NCBI GenBank assembly: GCA_947476325.1 | Contig: CANJPZ010000001.1 | Span: 312,072 to 376,071, forward strand | Origin: Caulobacteraceae bacterium | GTDB taxonomy: Bacteria > Pseudomonadota > Alphaproteobacteria > Caulobacterales > Caulobacteraceae | Direction of reading: 5' to 3' | DNA: 64,000 nt | Shown: one piece after another, positions 37,821 to 47,832 of the stretch | Position numbering within the stretch: the stretch's first letter is position 1 | Layout: every line of letters starts with the position of its first letter | Notes under the pieces: generated by a model | The model's input: only the letters and a program-made list of their open reading frames with translations | What the model was told of the DNA's origin: nothing | Databases searched by the model: none | Made by a program: the position numbers and the translations under genes

Positions 37821-39476
37821 ATGGCCACCGGCATTTCCGCCAACCGCCTCGAACTTCTGCAGATCGCCGACGCCGTCGCGCGCGAAAAGTCGATCGAAAA
37901 GGAGGTGGTCATCGAGGCCATCGAGGAGGCCATGCAAAAGGCCGCCCGCAGCCGCTACGGCGCCGAGCATGACATCCGCGTCAAGATCGACCTGGCCACC
38001 GGCGAGATGAACACCAAGCGGGTGGTCACCGTGGTCGAGGATTCGGTCCGCGACAATCTCGAAGAACCGATGAACACCTACGCGCTGATGACCCTGTCGG
38101 ACGCGCTGAAGACCGACAAGGACGCCTTTGTCGGCAAGACCTACGAAGAACAGCTGCCGCCCTTCGAGCTGGGCCGCGTCCAGACCCAGATGGCCCGTCA
38201 GGTCGTCACCGGAAAGGTCCGCGAGGCCGAGCGTGAGCGTCAGTACGAAGAGTACAAGGATCGCGTCGGCGAAATCATCAACGGCGTCGTCAAGCGCGTC
38301 GAATACGGCAACATCATCGTCGATCTGGGCCGCGGCGAGGGCGTTGTCCGCCGCGACCAGGCCATCCCGCGCGAAATGTTCAACATCGGCGATCGTATCC
38401 GCTCGTACATCTATGACGTCCGCCGCGAGGCCAAAGGCCCGCAGATCATGTTGTCCCGCGCCCACGGCGGCTTCATGGCCAAGCTGTTCGCCCAGGAAGT
38501 GCCCGAGGTCTACGACGGCGTCATCGAAATCCGCGCCGTGGCCCGTGATCCCGGCAGCCGCGCCAAGATGGCCGTGGTCTCCAACGACAGCAGCATCGAT
38601 CCCGTCGGCGCTTGCGTCGGCATGAGGGGATCGCGCGTCCAGGCCGTGGTCGCCGAACTGCAGGGCGAGAAGATCGACATCATCCAGTGGAACCCGGATG
38701 AAGCCACCTTCCTCGTCAATGCGCTTGCCCCCGCCGAAGTCACCAAGGTGATGATGGACGAGGAAGAAGAGCGCGTCGAAGTGGTGGTGCCGGACGAACA
38801 ACTGAGCCTGGCCATCGGCCGCCGCGGCCAGAACGTGCGCCTGGCCAGCCAGCTGACCGGCTGGCAGATCGACATCATGACCGAGACCCAAGAGAGCGAG
38901 CGCCGCCAGCGCGAGTTCACCGAGCGCACCCAGCTGTTCCAGGAAGCCCTGGACGTCGACGAGGTCATCGCCCAGCTGCTGGTCACCGAGGGCTTCGCCA
39001 CCGTCGAGGAAGTTGCCTACGTCGACGAGCACGAAGTCGCCTCCATCGAGGGCTTCGACGAAGCCACCGCCGAGGAGCTTCAGGCCCGCGCCCGCGAATA
39101 CCTCGACAAGGAAGCCGCCGAACTGGATGCCAAACGCCGCGAACTGGGCGTTGAGGACGGCCTGCTGGAAATCGAGGGCGTGACCCTTCCCATCGCCGTG
39201 GCCCTGGGCAAGGGCGATGTGAAGACCGTTGAGGATCTGGCCGGCCTGGTGCCCGACGACCTGCGCGGCTGGTTCGAGCCCGGCAAGGACGGCGAACGCG
39301 TTCGCCAGTCCGGCGTGCTGGAGACCTTCACCCTGTCGCCGGACGACGCCGAGGCGCTGATCATGCGCGCCCGGGTGGTGATGGGCTGGGTCGAGGCCTC
39401 CGAGCTCGAGCCGGAACCCGAAGCCGTTGAAGAGGGAGAGGCCGATGCCGGTCTCGAACCCCAGAACGAAGGCTGA
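37821..39476 (+). CDS. nusA: Transcription termination/antitermination factor NusA
   Basis: Binds RNA polymerase and nascent RNA to modulate pausing, termination and antitermination. The 551 residues comprise an N-terminal RNAP-binding domain, an S1 domain ([21 protein letters not shown]), two KH domains ([17 protein letters not shown] and the [14 protein letters not shown] loop), helix-hairpin-helix repeats (about 365-480) and an acidic tail. This is the long alphaproteobacterial form. It overlaps the next gene by 32 bases. Confidence 0.97.
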   Translation: MATGISANRLELLQIADAVAREKSIEKEVVIEAIEEAMQKAARSRYGAEHDIRVKIDLATGEMNTKRVVTVVEDSVRDNLEEPMNTYALMTLSDALKTDKDAFVGKTYEEQLPPFELGRVQTQMARQVVTGKVREAERERQYEEYKDRVGEIINGVVKRVEYGNIIVDLGRGEGVVRRDQAIPREMFNIGDRIRSYIYDVRREAKGPQIMLSRAHGGFMAKLFAQEVPEVYDGVIEIRAVARDPGSRAKMAVVSNDSSIDPVGACVGMRGSRVQAVVAELQGEKIDIIQWNPDEATFLVNALAPAEVTKVMMDEEEERVEVVVPDEQLSLAIGRRGQNVRLASQLTGWQIDIMTETQESERRQREFTERTQLFQEALDVDEVIAQLLVTEGFATVEEVAYVDEHEVASIEGFDEATAEELQARAREYLDKEAAELDAKRRELGVEDGLLEIEGVTLPIAVALGKGDVKTVEDLAGLVPDDLRGWFEPGKDGERVRQSGVLETFTLSPDDAEALIMRARVVMGWVEASELEPEPEAVEEGEADAGLEPQNEG

Positions 39477-40080
39477 GGCTGACCGCCAGCGTCGTGACCT
39501 CGCCTCCGGCGAGGTCATGGACGAAGGCCGTCTGGTCCGTTTTGTCGCCGCCCCTGACGGATCGGTGGCGCCTGACCTTGCGCGCAAGCTGCCGGGCCGG
39601 GGCCTGTGGGTCGCCGCGACCCGCGAGGCTGTCGAGATGGTCGCCAAAAAGGGCCTGTTCTCACGGGCGGCCAAGACAAAACTGACACCGCCGGTGGGGC
39701 TGGCCGACCAGGTCGAGGCCCTGCTGCGGGCCCGGCTGCTGGCCGGTCTGGGCCTTGCGCGAAAGAGCGGACACCTTATCTCGGGCTTTGAAAAAACGGC
39801 CACGGCCATCAAGAGCGGCCGCGCGGCCTTTCTGATCGAAGCCGTTGACGGCTCTGACGACGGGCGCGGCAAGCTTTTGGGTCTGGCGCGCCACGCCCGG
39901 CCGAAGCCCGTTCTGGTCGGGGTTTTCACCTCGAACGAATTGGGTTTGGCCTTGGGGCTGGATAATGTGATACACCTCGCCTTCCTTGCGGGACAGGGAG
40001 CCGGCCGCTGGTCGGTTGACGTTGAACGGCTGGCGGGTTTTGCCCCGCTCCTTCCCGAGCGTTGGCGCGAGGAGCCTTGA
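39445..40080 (+). CDS. YlxR (DUF448) / L7Ae-like RNA-binding protein
   Basis: A 211-residue fusion of an N-terminal YlxR/DUF448 domain (about residues 15-85, with LVRFVAAPDGSVAPDLARKLPGRGLWV) and a C-terminal L7Ae-like domain (about 95-200, with LGLARKSGHLISGFEKTATAI). Both bind RNA in other systems, and the fusion in the nusA-infB operon is common in alphaproteobacteria. Start ATG 39445 with AGGGAGAG upstream lies inside the 3' end of nusA. A terminator-like hairpin follows before infB. Confidence 0.9.
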   Translation: MPVSNPRTKAEADRQRRDLASGEVMDEGRLVRFVAAPDGSVAPDLARKLPGRGLWVAATREAVEMVAKKGLFSRAAKTKLTPPVGLADQVEALLRARLLAGLGLARKSGHLISGFEKTATAIKSGRAAFLIEAVDGSDDGRGKLLGLARHARPKPVLVGVFTSNELGLALGLDNVIHLAFLAGQGAGRWSVDVERLAGFAPLLPERWREEP

Positions 40081-40118
40081 AAAGGGCGGGGCGAAGAGAT
40101 TCGCCCCCGTCCCTTTTT
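40081..40118 (+). terminator. Rho-independent terminator between the ylxR-like gene and infB
   Basis: GGGGCGAA (40088-40095), loop GAGA, TTCGCCCC (40100-40107), with outer AAAGGG (40081-40086) pairing CCCTTT (40111-40116), followed by a T-run. A strong intrinsic terminator inside the operon implies partial read-through and/or a separate infB promoter. Confidence 0.75.
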
Positions 40119-40174
40119 AGTTTGTGAGATACGACCACCGGCCCGCATGGGGCCGCCTTTAGTAACGAGACCGG

Positions 40175-43024
40175 ATGAGCGACCAGAACGACGACGACAG
40201 GCCTGCACGCGCCCCCCTCACCCTGAAGCCTCGCACGGGCTCAGTGAGCTCCGGCGTGGTCAAGCAGAGCTTCAGCCATGGCCGGTCCAAGACGGTGGTC
40301 GTCGAGACCAAGCGCCGCCGGTTCGATCCGCCTGGCGTAAACTTGGCCGGCCCGTCCGCTGCTGAGCGCAAGCCCACGCCGCCGCCGGTGGCCGAGCGCG
40401 CCGCACCGACCCCTCCGGGCGGCCTGTCCCACGAAGAGCTTGAACGCCGCCAGCGCGTCGCCGCCGAGTTTGCCCGTCAGCAATCCGAGCGCGAAGCCGC
40501 TGAACGCGAAGCGGCCGCGCGCCAGAAGGCCGCCGCGGAAGCCGCTTCCCGCGAGGCCGAACCCAAGCCGGCGCCGGCTGCGCCCGCCGCTGAGGCTCCC
40601 GCGCCTGCGCCTGCCCCTGCCGTAACGGCCCCTGTCGAAGCGCCCAAGCCTGCTGCGCCCGCCCCGGTCGCCGCCGCGCCCGCCGCGCCGCCCCAACGCG
40701 CGCCGGACCCCCGCCGCGACGAGCGGACCTCAACCACGACCTATCGCCCGCCGGCTCGCGACGCCGAACGGCCCAGGCCCCAGTTCAGCAACGAGCGCGC
40801 CCCGCGTGAAGACGCCGGCACGCGCGAGCGTCCGCCTGAGCGGGCCCGCACGCCCGAACGCCCTGCAAGGCCGGGCGAGACTGTCCGCTATTCCGCCAAT
40901 GCGCCGCGCCCCGCGCCAGCCCGTCCCGGCGCACCCCGTGGCGGTCCGAGCATTCGCCCCGCGGCTGCGCCCGCCACGCCAGAAGTCCAGCGCGCCACGC
41001 GCTCGGCCCCTCCGGGCGCCGGCAAGGATCGCCGCCCCGGTGATTTCGATGATCGCAAGCGCACTGGCGAAGAAGGCAAGACCTCGCGCGTCAAGGGCGC
41101 CCCCCAGCGCCGCGAAGGCCGGCTGACCATCCAGGCCGTGGCCGGAGACGAGGATTCCGCCGAGCGCATGCGCTCGCTGGCCTCCCTGCGCCGGGCTCGC
41201 GAACGCGAAAAGGAAAAGCGTCGCGGCGGCGGAGCGGCGGATACGGGCGCGGCCAAGCGCGACGTCATCGTGCCGGACACCATTACCGTTCAGGACCTGT
41301 CCCAGCGGATGACAACCCGCGCCGTGGAAGTCATCAAGTTCATGATGCGCCAGGGCATGATGGTGAAAGCCAATGACGTGCTCGACGCCGATACGGCCGA
41401 GCTGATCGCCCACGAGTTTGGCCACAATGTGGTCCGGGTCTCGGAGGCCGACGTCGAGCTGGGCTTCATCGACGCCGAGGATCACGACGATCATCAGGTC
41501 ACCCGCGCGCCTGTCGTCGCCGTCATGGGCCACGTCGACCACGGCAAGACGAGCCTGCTCGACGCTCTGCGTCAGGCTGATGTCGCCGCCAGCGAACGCG
41601 GCGGCATTACCCAGCACATCGGCGCCTACCAGGTGCGCACGAAATCGGGACAGAAAATCACCTTTCTCGACACACCCGGACACGCGGCCTTCTCGGCCAT
41701 GCGCGCCCGCGGCGCGAGTGCGGTGGACATCGTCATTCTGGTGGTGGCCGCAGACGACGGCGTCATGCCCCAGACCATCGAGGCCATCGCCCACGCCAAG
41801 GCGGCTGGAACCCCGATCATTGTGGCCATAAACAAGATGGACAAGCCGGGCGCCGACCAGACCCGGGTGATCAACGAATTGCTGCAACACGAGATCGTGG
41901 TGGAAAGCCTGGGCGGCGATACGCAAGCCGTTCCCGTCTCGGCCAAGACAAAGGAAGGCCTCGATGACCTCATCGAGAACATCCTGCTCCAGGCCGAGGT
42001 CATGGACCTGAAGGCCAATTCCGACCGCACCGCCGAGGGCCTGGTCATCGAAGCCAAGCTCGACAAGGGTCGTGGCGCGGTCTCGACTGTCCTAGTCAAG
42101 CGCGGCACGCTCAAGCGCGGCGATATCGTCGTGGCCGGCCTGCAATGGGGCCGCGTGCGCGCCCTGATCAACGAGCGCGACGAACATGTCAATGAAGCAG
42201 CTCCTTCGGAGCCGGTGGAAGTTCTCGGCCTCGACGGCACGCCCCATCCGGGTGACGCCTTCGCCGTTGTGGAATCCGAAGCCCGCGCCCGTGAGTTGAC
42301 CGATTACCGTTCGCGTCTGAAACGCGAAAAGTCCTCAACCATCAGCGCCTCTTCGGCCGGCGGCACGACGCTTGCCGACATGATGGCCAAGCTGCAGGAC
42401 AAGAAGGTCAGCGAACTGCCCCTGGTCATCAAGGGCGACGTCCAGGGATCGGTCGAAGCCATCGTCGGCTCGCTCGACAAACTGGCCACTGACGAGGTCC
42501 GCGCCCGGATCATCCACTCCGGGGCCGGCGCGATCACCGAAAGCGACGTCACGCTCGCCAAGGGTGTTGGCGCACCGATCATCGGCTTCAATGTGCGCGC
42601 CAGCGCTCAGGCCCGGCTTCTGGCCGAGCGCGAAGGCGTCGAGATCCGCTACTACGCGATCATCTACGACCTGCTGGACGACATCAAAGGTGTCCTTTCC
42701 GGCATGCTGGCGCCGTTGCAACGCGAAACCTTCCTCGGCAACGCCGAAGTCCTCCAGGTCTTCGAGATCAGCAAGGTCGGCAAGATCGCCGGCTGCAAGG
42801 TCACCGAAGGCAATGTCCGCAAAGGCGCCCGGGTCCGGATCGTCCGCGAGGGGATCGTGGTGCTCGAACTGGGCACACTGGCCACGCTCAAGCGCTTCAA
42901 GGACGAGGTCAACGAAGTCGTGGCGGGCCAGGAGTGCGGCATGCACTTCGCCGGCTTCCAGGACATCCGCGAGAAGGACCTGATCGAGTGCTTCACCGTC
43001 GAGGAAGTCCAGCGCTCGCTGTAG
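40175..43024 (+). CDS. infB: Translation initiation factor IF-2
   Basis: GTPase that delivers initiator tRNA to the ribosome. The 949 residues: a short N-terminal motif, a long Ala/Pro/Arg-rich disordered segment (about 65-330), the IF2 N domain ([21 protein letters not shown]), and the G domain with G1 at residue 452 ([14 protein letters not shown]), DTPGHAAF and NKMDKPG. Domains II-IV follow, ending [12 protein letters not shown]. The long disordered N-terminal region is normal for alphaproteobacteria. Confidence 0.98.
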   Translation: MSDQNDDDRPARAPLTLKPRTGSVSSGVVKQSFSHGRSKTVVVETKRRRFDPPGVNLAGPSAAERKPTPPPVAERAAPTPPGGLSHEELERRQRVAAEFARQQSEREAAEREAAARQKAAAEAASREAEPKPAPAAPAAEAPAPAPAPAVTAPVEAPKPAAPAPVAAAPAAPPQRAPDPRRDERTSTTTYRPPARDAERPRPQFSNERAPREDAGTRERPPERARTPERPARPGETVRYSANAPRPAPARPGAPRGGPSIRPAAAPATPEVQRATRSAPPGAGKDRRPGDFDDRKRTGEEGKTSRVKGAPQRREGRLTIQAVAGDEDSAERMRSLASLRRAREREKEKRRGGGAADTGAAKRDVIVPDTITVQDLSQRMTTRAVEVIKFMMRQGMMVKANDVLDADTAELIAHEFGHNVVRVSEADVELGFIDAEDHDDHQVTRAPVVAVMGHVDHGKTSLLDALRQADVAASERGGITQHIGAYQVRTKSGQKITFLDTPGHAAFSAMRARGASAVDIVILVVAADDGVMPQTIEAIAHAKAAGTPIIVAINKMDKPGADQTRVINELLQHEIVVESLGGDTQAVPVSAKTKEGLDDLIENILLQAEVMDLKANSDRTAEGLVIEAKLDKGRGAVSTVLVKRGTLKRGDIVVAGLQWGRVRALINERDEHVNEAAPSEPVEVLGLDGTPHPGDAFAVVESEARARELTDYRSRLKREKSSTISASSAGGTTLADMMAKLQDKKVSELPLVIKGDVQGSVEAIVGSLDKLATDEVRARIIHSGAGAITESDVTLAKGVGAPIIGFNVRASAQARLLAEREGVEIRYYAIIYDLLDDIKGVLSGMLAPLQRETFLGNAEVLQVFEISKVGKIAGCKVTEGNVRKGARVRIVREGIVVLELGTLATLKRFKDEVNEVVAGQECGMHFAGFQDIREKDLIECFTVEEVQRSL

Positions 43025-43093
43025 GGCGCCGCCCTCTTTTCGTCGCGAAGGTCTGAAAAGGCCGGTGCTTCGATGCGTCAGGAGCCTTTGTCC

Positions 43094-43639
43094 ATGCTGA
43101 GGAAACACCTGTTCCTCGCCGCCATGCTTAGCGGGCTTGCCGCCGCAACGGCAACGCTGGCGGCTGAGCACATGTTCTCCTACGACCCGGCCAACGCCCA
43201 GACCCGGGCGCTGGTCGACAACGGCCTGACTTTTGTCTTCGAAAAGTCACCGATGCGCTTTCGGGTGACCGAAGTGCTGGCCACCCAGGCCAAGGCTAAG
43301 GCGGCGCTTGAGCCCGCCGGCGAGCGCGAGCTGGGCGCAAGCCTGAACCGGCTGTTGCCCGAACGCGCGGTCGAGCATGATCTCTACCGCATCACCGACC
43401 AGGGCGAGGGCCCGGCCATGGTGCACGCCTTTTGCCCGGGTTCGACCAAAGGCTGGCTGGTGTTCGGGGGCGTGAAAGCGCGCCGCGATCTGGTGGTCCA
43501 TGTGCTGGGCGATGATCCGGCCGCCGGAAAGGCAAAGCTTTGCGCCACCCTTTCCTTCACCTATCGCGGCGAGTGGAACATGCCGAACGGCGACCCCCGC
43601 CGCTCGCGAAACCCGCCCTACGCGACCCAGCGGTTCTGA
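43094..43639 (+). CDS. Exported hypothetical protein in the infB-rbfA interval
   Basis: A 181-residue protein with a signal peptide (MLRKHLFLAAMLSGLAAATATLAAEH) starting at ATG 43094, nine bases after AGGAG. The mature part shows an alpha/beta-like pattern with two Cys (AFCPGSTKGWLVFGG and KLCATLSFTY), possibly disulfide-bonded. I do not recognise a family. Placement between infB and rbfA is unusual, since those are normally adjacent; it may be an insertion into the operon, with its own ribosome site. The C-terminus is basic (GDPRRSRNPPYATQRF). Confidence 0.65.
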   Translation: MLRKHLFLAAMLSGLAAATATLAAEHMFSYDPANAQTRALVDNGLTFVFEKSPMRFRVTEVLATQAKAKAALEPAGERELGASLNRLLPERAVEHDLYRITDQGEGPAMVHAFCPGSTKGWLVFGGVKARRDLVVHVLGDDPAAGKAKLCATLSFTYRGEWNMPNGDPRRSRNPPYATQRF

Positions 43640-43658
43640 GCTTGGGCTGGACTTGTGA

Positions 43659-43678
43659 GCGGCTTGGGGATAAGCCGC
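43659..43678 (+). repeat. Hairpin just upstream of rbfA
   Basis: GCGGCTT (43659-43665) and AAGCCGC (43672-43678) form a seven-base stem with a GGGGAT loop, ending seven bases before the rbfA ATG. No T-run follows. It could restrict access to the rbfA ribosome site or mark an RNA processing point. Confidence 0.4.
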
Positions 43679-43685
43679 GCGCCCC

Positions 43686-44093
43686 ATGACGCGGCACGGC
43701 AAATCCAAGATTCAGGGTCCATCCCAGCGCCAGCTGCGCGCGGGAGAACTGGTGCGCCATGCCCTGGTCGAGATTTTGCGCGAGGAAGACCTCGCCGATC
43801 CTGCCCTCACAGGGGTCTCTGTCACCATCACCGAGGCCCGCGTCAGTCCCGATCTGCGCCATGCGACGGTGTTCGTCGAACCGCTGGGCGGGGTTCATTC
43901 CGACGACGTGGTGGCCGGCCTGAACCGGGTTTCGAAATTCCTGCGCGGCCGGTTGGGCCATTCCATCGACATGCGCTTTACGCCGCAGCTGAAGTTCCTG
44001 CACGACGAGAGCTTCGAAACCGCGGCCTATATGGACAAGCTGTTCAGCGACCCCAAAGTCAAGGCTGACATCGCCCCGACGGACGAAGACTAG
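43686..44093 (+). CDS. rbfA: 30S ribosome-binding factor RbfA
   Basis: Late 30S assembly and cold-adaptation factor with a KH-like fold. The 135-residue protein has the family pattern [36 protein letters not shown] and [20 protein letters not shown]. It is followed three bases later by truB, a conserved pairing. Start ATG 43686 sits just after the hairpin described above. Confidence 0.96.
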   Translation: MTRHGKSKIQGPSQRQLRAGELVRHALVEILREEDLADPALTGVSVTITEARVSPDLRHATVFVEPLGGVHSDDVVAGLNRVSKFLRGRLGHSIDMRFTPQLKFLHDESFETAAYMDKLFSDPKVKADIAPTDED

Positions 44094-44095
44094 TC

Positions 44096-45025
44096 ATGGC
44101 TCGCCGCCGCAAGGGCGATCCGGTGTCGGGCTGGGTGTGCCTCGACAAGCCCCACGACTTTGGCTCTACCCAGGCTGTCGGCAAGGTGCGCTGGCTGTTC
44201 AACGCCCAGAAGGCCGGCCATGCCGGAACGCTCGATCCCCTAGCCACCGGCATCCTGCCCATCGCTCTGGGCGAGGCCACCAAGACCGTCAGCTTCATGA
44301 TGGACGCCGACAAGGGCTATTGCTTCACGATCCGCTGGGGTGAGACCACTTCGACACTCGACCGCGAAGGCGAGGTGACGGCCCGATCAGATGTCCGCCC
44401 GACGCTGGCGGCGGTCGAAGCGGCATTGCCGGCCTTCGTCGGCCAGATTTCTCAGGTTCCACCGGCGTTTTCGGCGATCAAGGTCGATGGCGAACGGGCC
44501 TATGACCTGGCACGGGCCGGCGAAAGCGTGGACCTGGCTGCGCGTATCGTCACCATCCACAGCCTGGAGGCGGTCGAGACCGTCGACGCCGACCACATCA
44601 CCCTGGCCATGCGCTGCGGCAAGGGAACCTATGTCCGCGCCGTAGTCCGCGACCTGGCCATGGCGCTTGGCGCCGAGGCTCACGTCGCCATGCTGCGCCG
44701 CACCTTCGTCGGGCCGTTCAGCGAAGAAAATGCGATAACGCTGGAAAAGCTTGAAGATTTGGTGCATAGGGGCGCCCGTCAGGAGGCCCTGCTTCCCGTC
44801 GAGACCGCGCTGGACGACATCCCGGCATTGGCCCTGACGGACGAAGACGCTTTCCGGCTCTCGCAAGGGCGAGGCGTGGTTCTGCTCCCAAGGCAGGTGG
44901 AAACGGTAAAAGCGTCCCTCAAAGGCGCATCAAGAACCGTTCTCGCCACCCACAAGGGCAAGGCCGCCGCGATCTGCGAGATGCGTGCTGGGCAAATCCG
45001 CCCTGTTCGCAATTTCATCCCTTAA
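44096..45025 (+). CDS. truB: tRNA pseudouridine(55) synthase
   Basis: Isomerises U55 to pseudouridine in the T-loop of tRNAs. The 309-residue enzyme has the catalytic motif [15 protein letters not shown] with the nucleophilic Asp, [22 protein letters not shown], the [19 protein letters not shown] segment and a C-terminal PUA-like region. The stop is 17 bases before the rpsO start, preserving the conserved rbfA-truB-rpsO-pnp order. Confidence 0.97.
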   Translation: MARRRKGDPVSGWVCLDKPHDFGSTQAVGKVRWLFNAQKAGHAGTLDPLATGILPIALGEATKTVSFMMDADKGYCFTIRWGETTSTLDREGEVTARSDVRPTLAAVEAALPAFVGQISQVPPAFSAIKVDGERAYDLARAGESVDLAARIVTIHSLEAVETVDADHITLAMRCGKGTYVRAVVRDLAMALGAEAHVAMLRRTFVGPFSEENAITLEKLEDLVHRGARQEALLPVETALDDIPALALTDEDAFRLSQGRGVVLLPRQVETVKASLKGASRTVLATHKGKAAAICEMRAGQIRPVRNFIP

Positions 45026-45042
45026 CTCCACAAGGAGCCACG

Positions 45043-45312
45043 ATGTCGGTTACGCCTGATCGCAAACACGAAATCATCAAGACCCACGCCCGCACCGAAG
45101 GCGATACGGGTTCGTCTGAAGTCCAGGTGGCCATCCTCTCCGAGCGGATCGCAAACCTGACCGAGCACTTCAAGACCCACAAGAAAGATCACCACTCGCG
45201 CCGCGGCCTGCTCAACATGGTCAGCCAGCGCCGCAGCCTGCTCAACCACCTGAAGTCCACGGACGAGAGCCGCTACAACGCGATCATCTCGACCCTGAAC
45301 CTGCGGCGGTAG
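45043..45312 (+). CDS. rpsO: 30S ribosomal protein S15
   Basis: An 89-residue S15 that binds the central domain of 16S rRNA. Characteristic stretches: [40 protein letters not shown] and [17 protein letters not shown]. An AGGAG ribosome site precedes ATG 45043. In many bacteria S15 represses its own translation through a leader structure. A strong hairpin follows the gene before pnp. Confidence 0.98.
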   Translation: MSVTPDRKHEIIKTHARTEGDTGSSEVQVAILSERIANLTEHFKTHKKDHHSRRGLLNMVSQRRSLLNHLKSTDESRYNAIISTLNLRR

Positions 45313-45325
45313 ACCTATTCCGTGT

Positions 45326-45345
45326 GTCCCCGCAGTTGCGGGGAC
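45326..45345 (+). repeat. rpsO-pnp intergenic hairpin
   Basis: GTCCCCGCA (45326-45334) and TGCGGGGAC (45337-45345) are perfect reverse complements (at least eight stacked pairs plus a small loop). There is no T-run, so this resembles the rpsO-pnp processing stem cut by RNase III in other bacteria more than a terminator. The remaining bases to 45549 hold no ORF I would support. Confidence 0.6.
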
Positions 45346-45549
45346 TATCGGATTTATTAAGGCCCGGCTCTCCACGACAGACTGGAGATGCTGGGATTCG
45401 GCCATTTGGCCACGTACGTTCGCGAGGGCTCAAACGCAGTCCTCATCCGTCTGTCGATTGGAGAGGACCACCGGTAGCCCTGAAAAAGCCCGTCCCTGTC
45501 CGCCCCCCGAGGGAATTCGCCCCGGGGACAATGAGAAAGAAAATCCCCA

Positions 45550-47694
45550 ATGTTTGATATCAAACGCAAGTCCATCGAATGGGGCGGCCGCAAGCTGACC
45601 TTCGAAACCGGCCGCGTCGCGCGGCAAGCCGATGGCGCGGTGCTCTGCACCTACGGCGAGACCACCGTTCTGGCCACCGTCGTGTCGGAACACCAGCCCA
45701 AGCCGGGCCTGGATTTCTTCCCCCTGACCGTGAATTACCAGGAAAAGACCTTCGCCGCCGGCAAGATCCCGGGCGGCTTCTTCAAGCGTGAAGGCCGTCC
45801 GTCGGAAAAGGAAACCCTGGTTTCCCGCCTGATCGACCGTCCGATCCGCCCCCTGTTCGTCAAGGGCTACAAGCACGAGACACAAGTCGTCCTGACCGTG
45901 CTGTCCCACGACCTGGAAAATGATCCCGACATCGTCGCCATGGTCGCGGCCTCGGCGGCGCTTTGCCTGTCGGGCGTGCCCTTCATGGGCCCGATCGGCG
46001 CGGCCCGCGTCGGCTACATCAACGGCGAATACATCCTCAACCCGACGTCCGAGCAGGTCGCCGATCCGGAAAACCGCATGGACCTGGTGGTCGCCGGTAC
46101 GGACGACGCCGTGATGATGGTTGAATCCGAAATCCGCGAACTGTCAGAAGACGAAGTCCTGGGCGGCGTCATGTTCGCTCACCGCGAATTCCAGCCGATC
46201 ATCCAGGCGATCATCGAACTGGCCGAACACGCTGCGAAAGAGCCGCGCGACTTCACCCCGGAAGACCTGTCGCCCTATATCGACAAGATCACCAAGCTGG
46301 TCGGCGAAGACATCAAGACCGCCTACAAGATCCAGCAAAAGACCCCGCGTCACGCCGCTGTCGGCGCCGCCAAGAAGAAGGCCATTGCCGAACTGGGCCT
46401 GTCCGAAGCCAACCCCACGGGCATTGAACTGCCGAAGCTGGGCTACGCCTTCAAGGAAGTTGAGGCCAGCGTGCTGCGCCGCGACGTTCTGAAGACGAAA
46501 AAGCGCATTGACGGGCGCGCGCTCGACAAGGTTCGTCCGATCGTCTCGGAAGTCGGCGTCCTGCCGCGCACCCACGGCTCGGCCCTGTTCACCCGCGGCG
46601 AAACCCAGGCCCTGGTGGTTGCCACCCTGGGCACCGGCGAAGACGAACAGTTCATCGACGCCCTTGAAGGAACCTACAAGGAAGCCTTCCTGCTGCACTA
46701 CAACTTCCCCCCCTACAGCGTCGGTGAAACCGGCCGTATGGGCGGCGCCGGCCGTCGCGAAATCGGTCACGGCAAGCTGGCCTGGCGCGCCCTGCGCCCG
46801 ATGCTGCCGGCCAAGGCTGACTTCCCCTATACCGTCCGCCTCGTCTCCGAGATCACCGAGTCCAACGGCTCGTCCTCGATGGCCACGGTCTGCGGCTCAT
46901 CCCTGGCGCTGATGGACGCGGGCGTTCCGCTGCTGAAGCCCGTCTCGGGCATCGCCATGGGCCTGATCCTGGAACCCGATGGCTATGTGGTTCTGTCGGA
47001 CATCCTGGGTGACGAAGATCACCTCGGCGACATGGACTTCAAGGTCGCCGGCACCGCCGACGGCATTACCTCGCTGCAAATGGACATCAAGATCGCCGGC
47101 ATCAACGAGGAGATCATGAAGAAGGCGTTGGCCCAGGCCCGCGAAGGCCGTCTTCACATCCTCGGTGAAATGGCCAAGGCCATCGACGGCGCCCGCCCGG
47201 AAGTGGGCGAATTTGCCCCGCGCATCGAGACCATCCAGATCCCCGTCGACAAGATCCGCGACGTGATCGGCACCGGCGGCAAGGTGATCCGCGAGATCGT
47301 CGCCACCACAGGCGCCAAGGTCGACGTCAACGACGAAGGCCTGATCAAGGTCTCGGCCGCCGACGTCAACAAGATCAAGGCCGCCATCGACTGGATCAAG
47401 AGCCTGACCAGCGAGCCGGAAATCGGCGCCATCTACGAAGGCAAGGTCGTGAAGGTCGTCGATTTCGGCGCGTTCGTGAACTTCTTCGGCGCCAAGGATG
47501 GTCTGGTTCACGTCAGCCAGATCACCAACGAGCGGGTCGCCAAGCCCTCGGACGTCCTGACCGAAGGCCAGATCGTCAAGGTAAAGCTCATCGGCTTCGA
47601 TGATCGCGGCAAGACCAAGCTGTCGATGAAGGTCGTCGACCAGGTAACCGGCGAAGAGATCGTCCCGGCCAAGCACGAGGCGGAAGAGGCGTAA
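45550..47694 (+). CDS. pnp: Polyribonucleotide nucleotidyltransferase (PNPase)
   Basis: Phosphorolytic 3'-5' exoribonuclease and degradosome component. The 714-residue protein has two RNase PH domains ([15 protein letters not shown] with [15 protein letters not shown]; and [18 protein letters not shown] with [12 protein letters not shown]), an all-helical linker, a KH domain ([11 protein letters not shown]) and a C-terminal S1 domain ([21 protein letters not shown]). A clear rho-independent terminator follows, ending the long operon. Confidence 0.98.
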   Translation: MFDIKRKSIEWGGRKLTFETGRVARQADGAVLCTYGETTVLATVVSEHQPKPGLDFFPLTVNYQEKTFAAGKIPGGFFKREGRPSEKETLVSRLIDRPIRPLFVKGYKHETQVVLTVLSHDLENDPDIVAMVAASAALCLSGVPFMGPIGAARVGYINGEYILNPTSEQVADPENRMDLVVAGTDDAVMMVESEIRELSEDEVLGGVMFAHREFQPIIQAIIELAEHAAKEPRDFTPEDLSPYIDKITKLVGEDIKTAYKIQQKTPRHAAVGAAKKKAIAELGLSEANPTGIELPKLGYAFKEVEASVLRRDVLKTKKRIDGRALDKVRPIVSEVGVLPRTHGSALFTRGETQALVVATLGTGEDEQFIDALEGTYKEAFLLHYNFPPYSVGETGRMGGAGRREIGHGKLAWRALRPMLPAKADFPYTVRLVSEITESNGSSSMATVCGSSLALMDAGVPLLKPVSGIAMGLILEPDGYVVLSDILGDEDHLGDMDFKVAGTADGITSLQMDIKIAGINEEIMKKALAQAREGRLHILGEMAKAIDGARPEVGEFAPRIETIQIPVDKIRDVIGTGGKVIREIVATTGAKVDVNDEGLIKVSAADVNKIKAAIDWIKSLTSEPEIGAIYEGKVVKVVDFGAFVNFFGAKDGLVHVSQITNERVAKPSDVLTEGQIVKVKLIGFDDRGKTKLSMKVVDQVTGEEIVPAKHEAEEA

Positions 47695-47721
47695 GCCTCA
47701 ACCGCTCAGCGGAAATCGGAA

Positions 47722-47752
47722 AAGGCGGCTCCAGTCGGGGCCGCCTTTTTTC
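47722..47752 (+). terminator. Rho-independent terminator of pnp
   Basis: AAGGCGGC (47722-47729) pairs with GCCGCCTT (47740-47747), followed by TTTTTC. A strong stem with a U-run; it ends the rimP-to-pnp superoperon. Confidence 0.9.
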
Positions 47753-47832
47753 TTGCCCCCATCCCGCATCCGTTCGAAAAAGGCTGGCAATGTTCCGGCA
47801 TGCATGACCGGGGCTTCAAGGGGGAATCATCC

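Noticed and set aside
37722..40208. Very long minus-strand ORF (828 codons) opposite nusA and the ylxR-like gene
   Set aside because: It is a composition shadow of high-GC coding on the other strand: repetitive G/D/L-rich translation, no family, no ribosome site; nusA is unmistakable.
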